Below, in pieces: positions 1 through 7,600 of a DNA stretch of 17,944 bases; the first letter of the stretch is position 1; every line of letters begins with the position of its first letter. The stretch is from an uncultured Clostridia bacterium. Its GTDB lineage: Bacteria > Bacillota > Clostridia > Oscillospirales > Ruminococcaceae. Location of the stretch: NCBI GenBank assembly GCA_945931735.1, contig CAMEPN010000008.1:1-17944 (forward strand), given 5' to 3'. The translations under genes and the position numbers were made by a program. The notes below the pieces were generated by a model. It saw only the letters and a list, made by a program, of their open reading frames with translations. It did no database searches and was not told the DNA's origin.

Positions 1-73
1 CGATCATCGGCGCTTCTACCTCCATCAGCGTTACTGTGGGGTTGAGGATCTTCTTAGTTACAATTTTATACAT
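1..73 (-). CDS. N-terminus of NfnA-like sulfide/dihydroorotate dehydrogenase-type FAD/NAD-binding protein (partial)
   Basis: Only the first 24 codons lie in the window. Read on the minus strand from the ATG at 73-71, the protein starts MYKIVTKKILNP and continues TVTLMEVEAPMI. This matches the usual N-terminus of the ferredoxin:NADP oxidoreductase alpha-type subunit (NfnA/GltA-like, also annotated sulfide/dihydroorotate dehydrogenase-like), which opens the FAD-binding beta-barrel. Known members carry FAD and a 2Fe-2S cluster and, with a glutamate-synthase-like beta subunit, move electrons between NADPH, NADH and ferredoxin in anaerobes. A strong AGGAGGG ribosome site lies at 83-89, ten bases upstream. 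The catalytic part and the partner gene are outside the window, so the exact family member is an inference from a short stretch. Confidence 0.6.
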   Translation of the reverse strand, partial: MYKIVTKKILNPTVTLMEVEAPMI

Positions 74-96
74 AAAACTGTTCCCTCCTGTTATTC

Positions 97-112
97 TGCG
101 GCGTCTGCCGCA
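97..112 (-). promoter_or_regulatory. Hairpin in the leader of the minus-strand NfnA-like gene
   Basis: TGCGGC at 97-102 and GCCGCA at 107-112 pair perfectly around a four-base loop. The hairpin sits between the predicted transcript start (about 120) and the AGGAGGG ribosome site (83-89) of the minus-strand gene. No T run follows, so it is more likely a 5' mRNA structure affecting stability or translation than a terminator. Function is inferred from position only. Confidence 0.4.
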
Positions 113-126
113 ATCGTACAAATTAC

Positions 127-155
127 AGTATATCATATAATTAGACAAAATTCAA
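127..155 (-). promoter_or_regulatory. Sigma-A-type promoter for the minus-strand NfnA-like gene
   Basis: On the minus strand, TTGAAT (155-150) and TATACT (132-127) are separated by 17 bases, each one or two positions off the sigma-A consensus. Transcription would start near 120, about 47 bases upstream of the ATG. The surrounding DNA is very AT-rich. Confidence 0.5.
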
Positions 156-229
156 TAATAAACTTAACAAAATGATATTATTTCTCAAAAATCACAAGGA
201 ACGTGTATTATTTTTAATGCGTAATTTTC

Positions 230-242
230 GTGATTTTATCAC
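230..242. promoter_or_regulatory. Palindrome between divergent promoters, candidate operator
   Basis: GTGATTTTATCAC has perfect five-base arms (GTGAT/ATCAC) around TTT. It lies 10 bases upstream of the -35 box of the MarR operon promoter. The left arm also pairs with a copy further upstream, AAAATCAC at 188-195 against GTGATTTT at 230-237. The arms resemble CRP/FNR-type half-sites, but the spacing is not canonical for either, so no regulator is named. Confidence 0.3.
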
Positions 243-252
243 AAAAAATGAC

Positions 253-281
253 TTGACAAATTATATAAATTGCCTTATAAT
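253..281 (+). promoter_or_regulatory. Consensus sigma-A promoter of the marR-ABC operon
   Basis: TTGACA at 253-258 and TATAAT at 276-281 are both perfect matches to consensus with an ideal 17-base spacer. The predicted start, about 288, falls inside the first of two tandem repeats. A promoter this strong directly in front of a repressor gene suggests the operon is kept off by the repressor rather than by a weak promoter. Confidence 0.88.
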
Positions 282-318
282 GTAGCATATCCGACAAGTA
301 TGTAGCATATGCGACAAG
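281..318 (+). promoter_or_regulatory. Two tandem MarR-type operators overlapping the transcription start
   Basis: TGTAGCATATCCGACAAG (281-298) recurs as TGTAGCATATGCGACAAG (301-318), 17 of 18 bases identical with an exact 20-base period, about two helical turns. The second copy contains the near-perfect palindrome TGTAGCATATGCGACA, in which 14 of 16 positions are symmetric; the first copy has one further mismatch. Copy one begins at the last base of the -10 box and copy two ends 14 bases before the ATG. Bound repressor would therefore block RNA polymerase. Assignment to the adjacent MarR protein is inferred from location and from the usual autoregulation of such operons. Confidence 0.75.
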
Positions 319-332
319 AAAGAGGGGGGTAA

Positions 333-821
333 ATGGACAACCGCAGCATAGGAATGCGACTGAGAATGATAAACAACGCGGTGCGCCGGTACATCGACAG
401 GAACTACGAGGGCAAAAAAGAGGTCGACAACATGACTTGCAGCAACGGCTGGATAATAGGAATGCTGTGCGACGCGGAGGTGCTCGGGCGCGACGTTATG
501 CAGCGCGACCTCGAAAACGAGCTTGGGATAACCCGCTCCACCGCCTCGAAGGTGCTTATACTTCTCGAGAAAAAGGGCGTTATCGCCCGAGAGAGCGTGT
601 CATACGACGCAAGGCTGAAAAAGATCGTCCTTACGGAAAAATCGCGCGAGCTTGCGGGAAAGCTCCGCGCGGACACGACGCAGATGGAGGCCGTTCTGAC
701 GAAAGGCTTTTCGCCGGAGGAGATCGAAGCGCTCAACGGCTATCTTGACAGAATGGAGAAAAATATAGAAGCTGCTGACAGAACAAAAGGAGTGGATAAG
801 ATTGTTAAAAACGCTCAGTAA
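333..821 (+). CDS. MarR-family winged-helix transcriptional regulator
   Basis: This 162-residue protein has the length and layout of MarR repressors. A helical dimerisation segment occupies roughly residues 1-35. A winged helix-turn-helix follows at about 38-105, with recognition helix around ITRSTASKVLILLEKKG and a charged wing ending LKKIVLTEK. A C-terminal helical part completes the dimer interface. MarR proteins bind palindromic operators as dimers and usually release DNA on binding small aromatic or drug-like ligands. The ATG at 333 follows a G-rich ribosome site (GAGGGGGG, 322-329). The gene is first in an operon with two ABC exporter genes, and its 3' end overlaps the next gene by 20 bases, indicating translational coupling. 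Two operator-like repeats lie just upstream. The ligand cannot be read from sequence. Confidence 0.9.
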   Translation: MDNRSIGMRLRMINNAVRRYIDRNYEGKKEVDNMTCSNGWIIGMLCDAEVLGRDVMQRDLENELGITRSTASKVLILLEKKGVIARESVSYDARLKKIVLTEKSRELAGKLRADTTQMEAVLTKGFSPEEIEALNGYLDRMEKNIEAADRTKGVDKIVKNAQ

Positions 822-2553
822 ATGCATAAGGGACGCAAAGCTTCCGGCGATACTGACCCCGATACTGGTTATATGCGAGTCGGTTCTGGAGGTCATGATA
901 CCGCTGGTAATGGCTGCCCTTATAGACAAGGGGATAACCCTCGGAGATATGAACGAGGTCGTAAAATACGGCGTTATACTGCTGGCGCTGACGGCTGCGG
1001 CGCTGTTTTTCGGGGTCATGTCGGGCTACACCGCCTCGCGCGCAAGCTCGCTTTTCGCAAGGAATGTCAGACAGGATATGTACTATAATATCCAGCAATT
1101 TTCCTTCGGGAATATCGACAAATTCTCCCCCGCGAGCCTTGTTACCCGTCTTACGACCGACGTGTCCAACGTACAGCAGGCGTTTCAGATGATGACCAGG
1201 ATAACGTTCCGCGCACCGGCAATGCTTATTTTCGCGTTCATTTTCTCGTTCGGGGTAAACGCGCAGCTTGCTACGATATTTGTTGCGGTCATTCCTTTTT
1301 TGGCGATAGTTCTCGCGATAATCATAAAGTTGTCCTACCCGAGATTTACGCAGGTGTTCAAGACCTACGACAAGCTCAACAACGTTGTTGAGGAGGATCT
1401 GCGCGGCATAAGGGTAGTTAAGAGCTTCGTCCGCGAGGAACACGAAATAGGCAAATTCGGGAAGATATCCGACAGCATTTACAGGAATTTCACCAAGGCG
1501 GAGAAAACCATAGCGTTCAACGCGCCCGCAATGCAGATAGCCGTATACACCTGCATAATGCTGATATCTTGGCTCGGCGCGCAGAGCATCGTCGCGGGCG
1601 GGAATATCCCCGGGAACGGGCTTACGACCGGCGAGCTGATGTCCATGTTCACATACGCCATGCAGATTCTGATGAGCCTTATGATGATATCCATGATATT
1701 CGTAATGCTCACCATGTCAAAGGCAAGCGGCGACAGAATTGCAGAAGTGCTCAACGAAAAGAGCAGCATTGTCGACGGCGAGAAGAACGTTTCCGAGGTT
1801 GCGGACGGCTCCGTTGAGTTCAGGAACGTTTCTTTCAGATATTCGGAAAAGGCAGAGAACGACGCGCTGCGGCATATCGACCTTAAAATAAAGTCGGGGC
1901 AGACCGTCGGCGTTATCGGCGGAACAGGCTCGTCGAAATCCACGCTGGTGCAGATGATACCGCGGCTTTACGACGCGACCGAGGGCGAAGTTATCGTAGG
2001 CGGCGTAAACGTGCGCGACTATAACCTGGACGCGCTGAGAAACAACGTCGCGATGGTGCTTCAGAAGAACGTGCTTTTCTCGGGGACAATAAAGGATAAC
2101 CTCCGTTGGGGCGACGAGAACGCGACCGACGAGGATATCGAGCGCGTATGCCGTCTTGCCTGCGCGGACGAGTTCATACAGACGTTCCCCGATAAATACG
2201 ACACCTACATCGAGCAGGGCGGCGCGAATGTTTCGGGCGGTCAGAAGCAGCGCCTTTGCATTGCGAGAGCGCTGCTCAAGAAGCCGAAGATACTAATTCT
2301 CGACGACTCGACCAGCGCGGTCGACACCAAGACTGACGCAATGATAAGAAAGGCGTTCGCGGAGGAAATTCCCGACACAACGAAGATAATCATTGCGCAG
2401 AGAGTGTCCTCGATAAGCAACGCCGACCTTATCGTTGTAATGGAGAACGGCGCGATAAACGACGCGGGAACTCACGACGAGCTTTACGCCCGCAACGATA
2501 TCTACCGCGAGATATATGATTCCCAGACGAAGGGAGGAAGCGCAGATGAATAA
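802..2553 (+). CDS. ABC exporter half-transporter with degenerate catalytic site (TM287/BmrC-like)
   Basis: This 583-residue protein has an N-terminal six-helix transmembrane domain (about 15-310) and a C-terminal nucleotide-binding domain (about 335-575). Visible motifs are Walker A GGTGSSKS (373-380), signature VSGGQ (477-481) and Walker B ILILD ending at Asp501. The usual catalytic Glu after Walker B is Asp502, and the switch-loop His is Gln533 (IAQR). These changes are typical of the degenerate subunit of heterodimeric exporters such as TM287/288 and BmrCD. This subunit therefore supplies the intact signature to its partner's active site but hydrolyses ATP poorly itself. I chose the TTG at 802, which follows AAAGGAG at 786-792; the gene overlaps marR by 20 bases. 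Substrate is unknown; drug or peptide export is inferred from family and the MarR neighbour. Confidence 0.9.
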   Translation: MLKTLSKCIRDAKLPAILTPILVICESVLEVMIPLVMAALIDKGITLGDMNEVVKYGVILLALTAAALFFGVMSGYTASRASSLFARNVRQDMYYNIQQFSFGNIDKFSPASLVTRLTTDVSNVQQAFQMMTRITFRAPAMLIFAFIFSFGVNAQLATIFVAVIPFLAIVLAIIIKLSYPRFTQVFKTYDKLNNVVEEDLRGIRVVKSFVREEHEIGKFGKISDSIYRNFTKAEKTIAFNAPAMQIAVYTCIMLISWLGAQSIVAGGNIPGNGLTTGELMSMFTYAMQILMSLMMISMIFVMLTMSKASGDRIAEVLNEKSSIVDGEKNVSEVADGSVEFRNVSFRYSEKAENDALRHIDLKIKSGQTVGVIGGTGSSKSTLVQMIPRLYDATEGEVIVGGVNVRDYNLDALRNNVAMVLQKNVLFSGTIKDNLRWGDENATDEDIERVCRLACADEFIQTFPDKYDTYIEQGGANVSGGQKQRLCIARALLKKPKILILDDSTSAVDTKTDAMIRKAFAEEIPDTTKIIIAQRVSSISNADLIVVMENGAINDAGTHDELYARNDIYREIYDSQTKGGSADE

Positions 2554-4474
2554 AAATACGGCAAAAATGCCCCCGCGCGGCGGCTCGCCCATGGCGGCTG
2601 TCGACGGAAAGGTCATCAAGAGGCTGCTCGGCTATATGAAGCCGTTCAGTGTGCAGATGGTGTTCGTCACCATAAGCATTGTAATAAGCAGTATCGCGAG
2701 CGTTGCTTCCTCGCTTTTCATAAAGACGCTGATAGACAGCTATATCCTCCCGCTCGTCGGGACGGATAACCCCGATTTTTCGGGGCTGCTCGGCGCGCTC
2801 GGCGGAATGGCTGCGCTTTTCCTCGCGGGCGTTCTCTGCACGCTTGCGTATAACAGGCTGATGGCGAACGTTTCGCAGGGTATGCTTAAAAATATCCGCG
2901 ACGAGATGTTCTCGCATATGCAGACCCTCCCGATAAGCTATTTCGACACCCACACCCACGGCGACGTAATGAGCTATTACACCAACGACACCGACGCGCT
3001 CCGTCAGATGATTTCCCAGACGATACCGCAGGTTGTTTCCTCGCTCGTCACCATAATCACGGTGTTCTGCTCCATGCTCAGCCTTTCGCTGTGGCTCACG
3101 CTCGTTGTAGTCGCTTTCCTGTGCCTGATGTTCTTTGTCACGGGCAAGGTAGCTGGGAGCAGCGGAAAGTACTTTATGCGGCAGCAGCAGTCTATCGGCG
3201 ACGTAAACGGCTATATCGAGGAAATGATAAACGGTCAGAAGGTCGTAAAGGTGTTCTGCCACGAGAGCAAGGCAAAGGAGATATTTGATGGAAAGAACGC
3301 AGGCCTGTGCGAGGACGCGTTCAAGGCGAACGCCTACGCCAACGCTCTCATGCCGATAAACAACTGCATGGGCTACTTCCTGTATGTTGTACTTGCGATA
3401 ATCGGCGGCGTTATGGCGATAAACGGAGTTACCAACGTTGCGTGCTTCTCGGTAGGAGTACTCACGCTCGGCGGCATTGCCTCGTTCCTCCAGCTTTCTA
3501 GAAGCTTTATCGGTCCTATCGGGCAGGTTTCCCAGCAGCTTAACTCCGTCGCAATGGCTATGGCGGGTGCGCAGAGAATATTCACGCTTATCGACGAGCA
3601 GCCCGAGAGCGACGACGGCTATGTTACCCTTGTAAACGCGAAGCGCGGCGAGGACGGCTCGCTTTCGGAAGCTTCGGAGCGCACCGGTCTTTGGGCATGG
3701 AAGCACCCTCACGGCGACGGCACTGTGACCTACACCGAATTAAAGGGCGATATCGTTCTCGACGACGTGGATTTCGGCTATGTCCCCGACAAGCTTGTCC
3801 TCCACAATATAAAGATATACGCCGAGCCGGGGCAGAAGGTCGCGTTTGTCGGCGCAACCGGCGCGGGCAAGACCACGATAACCAATCTTATCAACCGCTT
3901 CTATGACATTGCGGACGGAAAGATACGCTACGACGGCATAAATATCAATAAAATAAAGAAATCAGACCTGCGGCGCTCGCTAGGCGTGGTTTTGCAGGAC
4001 GTAAACCTGTTTACGGGGACAGTCATGGACAATCTCCGCTACGGAAAGCCCGACGCCACCGACGAGGAATGCATAAAGGCGGCGAAGCTCGCCAACGCGG
4101 ACGGATTTATCCGAATGCTCCCCGAGGGGTACAACACAGTCCTCAAGGGCGACGGCAGCGGTCTTTCGCAGGGTCAGCGCCAGCTTATCTCGATAGCAAG
4201 GGCTGCGGTCGCAGACCCGCCGGTTATGATACTCGACGAGGCGACTTCCTCTATCGACACGAGAACGGAGTCCATCGTTCAGGCGGGCATGGACGCGCTC
4301 ATGCAGGGCAGGACTGTATTTGTCATCGCGCACAGGCTGTCCACGGTCAAAAACTCCGACGTTATCATGGTGCTCGACCACGGGCGCATAATCGAGCGCG
4401 GCAGCCATGAGAAGCTCATCGCCGAGAAGGGACAGTATTACAGGCTCTATACCGGCGCGTTCGAGCTTGAATAA
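2546..4474 (+). CDS. ABC exporter half-transporter with consensus catalytic site (TM288/BmrD-like)
   Basis: This 642-residue partner has transmembrane helices at about 30-330 and a nucleotide-binding domain from about 400. Walker A is GATGAGKT (436-443), Walker B ends at Asp564 with catalytic Glu565, and the switch His is His596 (IAHR). All hydrolytic residues are intact. The signature is LSQGQ (540-544) instead of LSGGQ, which completes the degenerate site of the first subunit. A roughly 45-residue linker rich in Gly, Asp and Trp (about 355-400) separates the two domains. I chose the ATG at 2546 over an in-frame ATT at 2516 because GGGAGG (2532-2537) sits eight bases before it. It overlaps the upstream gene by eight bases (ATGAATAA), so the subunits are likely made in equal amounts. 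Transport substrate is unknown. Confidence 0.9.
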   Translation: MNKNTAKMPPRGGSPMAAVDGKVIKRLLGYMKPFSVQMVFVTISIVISSIASVASSLFIKTLIDSYILPLVGTDNPDFSGLLGALGGMAALFLAGVLCTLAYNRLMANVSQGMLKNIRDEMFSHMQTLPISYFDTHTHGDVMSYYTNDTDALRQMISQTIPQVVSSLVTIITVFCSMLSLSLWLTLVVVAFLCLMFFVTGKVAGSSGKYFMRQQQSIGDVNGYIEEMINGQKVVKVFCHESKAKEIFDGKNAGLCEDAFKANAYANALMPINNCMGYFLYVVLAIIGGVMAINGVTNVACFSVGVLTLGGIASFLQLSRSFIGPIGQVSQQLNSVAMAMAGAQRIFTLIDEQPESDDGYVTLVNAKRGEDGSLSEASERTGLWAWKHPHGDGTVTYTELKGDIVLDDVDFGYVPDKLVLHNIKIYAEPGQKVAFVGATGAGKTTITNLINRFYDIADGKIRYDGININKIKKSDLRRSLGVVLQDVNLFTGTVMDNLRYGKPDATDEECIKAAKLANADGFIRMLPEGYNTVLKGDGSGLSQGQRQLISIARAAVADPPVMILDEATSSIDTRTESIVQAGMDALMQGRTVFVIAHRLSTVKNSDVIMVLDHGRIIERGSHEKLIAEKGQYYRLYTGAFELE

Positions 4475-4489
4475 AAAACACACTGCGTT

Positions 4490-4513
4490 CTCCCCGCTCT
4501 GTGCGGGGAGTTT
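4490..4513 (+). terminator. Weak intrinsic terminator after the ABC operon
   Basis: CTCCCCGC (4490-4497) and GCGGGGAG (4503-4510) form a perfect 8-base-pair stem with loop TCTGT. The T tract after it is short (TTTGCTGT), so termination may be partial. It lies 15 bases after the stop codon. Confidence 0.6.
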
Positions 4514-4538
4514 GCTGTAAACAAGGCGCAATTTGGGG

Positions 4539-4567
4539 TTGAATTTTTCCCTCAAGTGTGATATAAT
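4539..4567 (+). promoter_or_regulatory. Extended -10 sigma-A promoter of the activase gene
   Basis: TTGAAT (4539-4544), a 17-base spacer, and TATAAT (4562-4567) preceded by TG at 4559-4560 make a strong extended -10 promoter. The predicted start near 4574 leaves a leader of about 58 bases. It also argues against translation beginning at the upstream in-frame TTG at 4576. Confidence 0.8.
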
Positions 4568-4593
4568 CATTATGATTGGACAAAAATTTTTTC

Positions 4594-4611
4594 ACGGCGC
4601 AAGCCGTTTTT
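4594..4611 (+). promoter_or_regulatory. Terminator-like hairpin in the activase gene leader
   Basis: ACGGC (4594-4598) and GCCGT (4603-4607) pair around a GCAA tetraloop (GNRA type), and the stem runs directly into a five-T run (4607-4611). It sits in the predicted 5' leader, between the transcript start and the ribosome site. It looks like a small intrinsic terminator or attenuator, or a leader structure stabilising the mRNA. The stem is only 5 base pairs, so efficient termination is uncertain. Confidence 0.4.
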
Positions 4612-4632
4612 CATGGAAAGGATCTGATTTGT

Positions 4633-7600
4633 TTGAAGCGTGTCGGGCTGGATATTGGCTCTACGACTGTTAAAGCCGCAGTTCTCGGCGAGAACGACGA
4701 CCTGCTTTACAGCAGGTATAAACGCCATTTTTCCGATATAAGAAAAACCGTAGCCGATATCATCTCGGGCGTCGGCGAGGAGTTCCGCGGAGAGCGCGTT
4801 TATATCGCGGTCACCGGCTCGGGCGGTATCTCCGTGTCCAAATGGCTCGGCATTCCCTTTGTACAGGAAGTCGCCGCGGGAACAAACGCTATCCGCGAGC
4901 TTATCCCGCAGACCGACGTAGCTATCGAGCTTGGCGGCGAGGACGCGAAGATAACCTACCTCACCGGCGGGCTTGAGCAGCGCATGAACGGAAGCTGCGC
5001 GGGCGGTACCGGCGCGTTTATCGACCAGATGGCGGCGCTTCTTAACACCGACATCGGTGGCTTAAACGAGCTGTCGAAGCAGCACACGACGATATACCCT
5101 ATCGCGTCCCACTGCGGAGTTTTCGCGAAGAGCGATATCCAGCCGCTGCTCAACGACGGCGCGAAGCGGAGCGATATCGCCGCGTCCGTTTTCCAGTCGG
5201 TAGTAAATCAGACGATAAGCGGACTTGCCTGCGGTAAGCCGATAAGGGGGAAAGTTGCGTTCCTCGGCGGCCCGCTGCATTACCTTTCCGAGCTGCGTCA
5301 GAGATTTATAGAAACCCTCGGGCTTACTCCCGAGCATATAATCTTCCCCGAAAACGCAAATCTTTTCGTGGCAATGGGCTGCGCGTTCTCCGACGAGAGC
5401 GCCGAGGTGTCTATCGACGAGCTTGTCGAGCGGGCAAACTCCCTTGAGGGCAATCAGCTCCGCGAGGTAGAGCGCCTTGCGCCGCTGTTTAAGAACGAGG
5501 AAGAACTTAAGGCGTTCCATGAGCGCCACGCAAAGGCGGTTATTCCGACTGCGGAGCTTTCGCAGACGAAGGGCGCCTGCTATCTCGGCATTGACGCAGG
5601 CTCGACCACGACAAAGGCGGCGCTTATCGACTCGAATGCGGCGATAGTTTATTCCCATTACAGCGGAAACGGCGGCGACCCGCTCAAGTCCGTCATAGGG
5701 ATACTCAAGGAGCTTTACTCCCTCCTGCCGAAGGACGCGTACATAGCAAAGGTCTGCACCACGGGCTACGGCGAGCACCTCATCAAGGCGGCGCTCGGCG
5801 CGGACTACGGCGAGATAGAAACCATGGCGCACTATAAGGCGGCGGACAAGGTGCTGCCCGGCGCGGAGTTTATCCTCGACATCGGCGGGCAGGATATGAA
5901 GTGTATGCGCGTTAAGAACGGCGAGATAGAGTCCATTCTGCTAAACGAGGCTTGCTCCAGCGGCTGCGGCTCGTTTATCGAGAACTTTGCCGTTGCGCTC
6001 GGAATGACCTCCGCGGAGTTTGCGAAGCTGGGTCTTACGGCGGAGAACCCCGTTGACCTCGGCTCGCGCTGCACCGTTTTCATGAACTCCCGCGTAAAGC
6101 AGGCTCAGAAGGAGGGCGCGACCGTCGCGGATATTTCGGCGGGACTTTCCTACTCGGTAGTCAAGAACGCGCTGTTCAAGGTTATAAAGCTGCGCGATAC
6201 GTCAGAAATGGGCGATAAGATAATCGTTCAGGGCGGAACGTTCATGAACGACAGCGTTCTGCGCGCATTCGAGCTTATCTGCGGAAAAGAAGTTATCCGT
6301 CCGGACAAGGCGGGGCTTATGGGTGCATACGGAAGCGCGCTCGTCGCAATGGAGCGCGACGACGGAAAGGGCACGACGCTCTCCGACGCGGCGTCGCTCG
6401 AGAATTTCAAGGCGGAAAAAACCACGGCGCGCTGCGGAAAATGCAGCAACAACTGCCTGCTCACCATAACGAAATTCCCCGACGGGAAGATATACATAAG
6501 CAACAACCGCTGCGAACGCGGCGCGGGCAATGTTTCCGTAAAGGAAAAGCTGCCCAATCTTTACGAATACAAATACAAGCTGCTTTTCGACAGGGAATGC
6601 CTGCCGGAGGCGACGGCGAAGCGCGGCGTGATCGGGCTTCCGCGCGTGCTCGGCATGTACGAGAACTACCCGTTCTGGCACAGGCTTTTCACCGAGCTTG
6701 GGTTCAGCGTCAAGCTCTCTCCGAAATCCTCCCGCGCGATTTATGACAAGGGCATCGAAACCATGCCGTCCGAGTCGGTGTGCTACCCCGCGAAGCTTGC
6801 GCACGGGCATATACAGGCGCTTATCGACAGCGGCGTGAAGCTCATTTTCTACCCCGCGATGCCGTATGAAATGGGCGACGACAACGGCGGCGACAACCAC
6901 TACAACTGTCCCGTTGTCGCTACATATTCCGAGGTCATCAAAAACTCCGTTCCGGAGCTTCGCAAGGACGTAAAGCTCATGAACCCGTTCCTCCCGATAT
7001 TTAACGAAAAGCGAATGGGCGAGCGGCTTTACGAGGAATTCTCGAAAGACCTGCCCGAGCTTAACATAACAAAAGAGGAAATTGTTTCCGCACTCGCAAA
7101 GGCTTATGCCGAGGACAGCGCGTTCAAGGCGGAAATGCGCAGAAAGGGCGAGGAAACGGTAAAATTCCTTGAAGAGAACGGAAAGCGCGGCATTGTCCTC
7201 GCGGGACGTCCCTATCACGTTGACCCCGAGATAAACCACGGCCTTCCCGAGATGATAGCGGGCTACGGCTTCGCGGTGCTTACCGAGGACAGCGTTGCGC
7301 ACATGGAAAAGGTAGTCCGCCCGATACGCGTTGTCGACCAGTGGACATACCATACAAGGCTGTACGCGGCGGCGCACGTTGTCGGAAATCACGACTGCCT
7401 TGAGCTTGTTCAGCTCAACAGCTTCGGCTGCGGCCTTGACGCTATAACCACCGACGAGGTGCAGGAGATACTCCGCAGCTTCGGCAAGCTTTACACCTGC
7501 CTTAAGATAGACGAGGTAAACAACCTCGGCGCGGCAAGGATACGCCTGCGCTCGCTCATTTCCGTTGTCGACGAAAGGGCAAGGCATCATTACAAGCCTG

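Noticed and set aside
2516..2545. Longer N-terminus for the second ABC subunit from ATT at 2516
   Set aside because: The ribosome site GGGAGG at 2532-2537 lies inside that extension and points to the ATG at 2546.
4576..4632. Upstream TTG start extending the activase protein by 19 residues
   Set aside because: It would begin about two bases after the predicted transcript start, has no ribosome site, and the extra residues fall in a hairpin. TTG at 4633 has a proper site and gives the usual family N-terminus.
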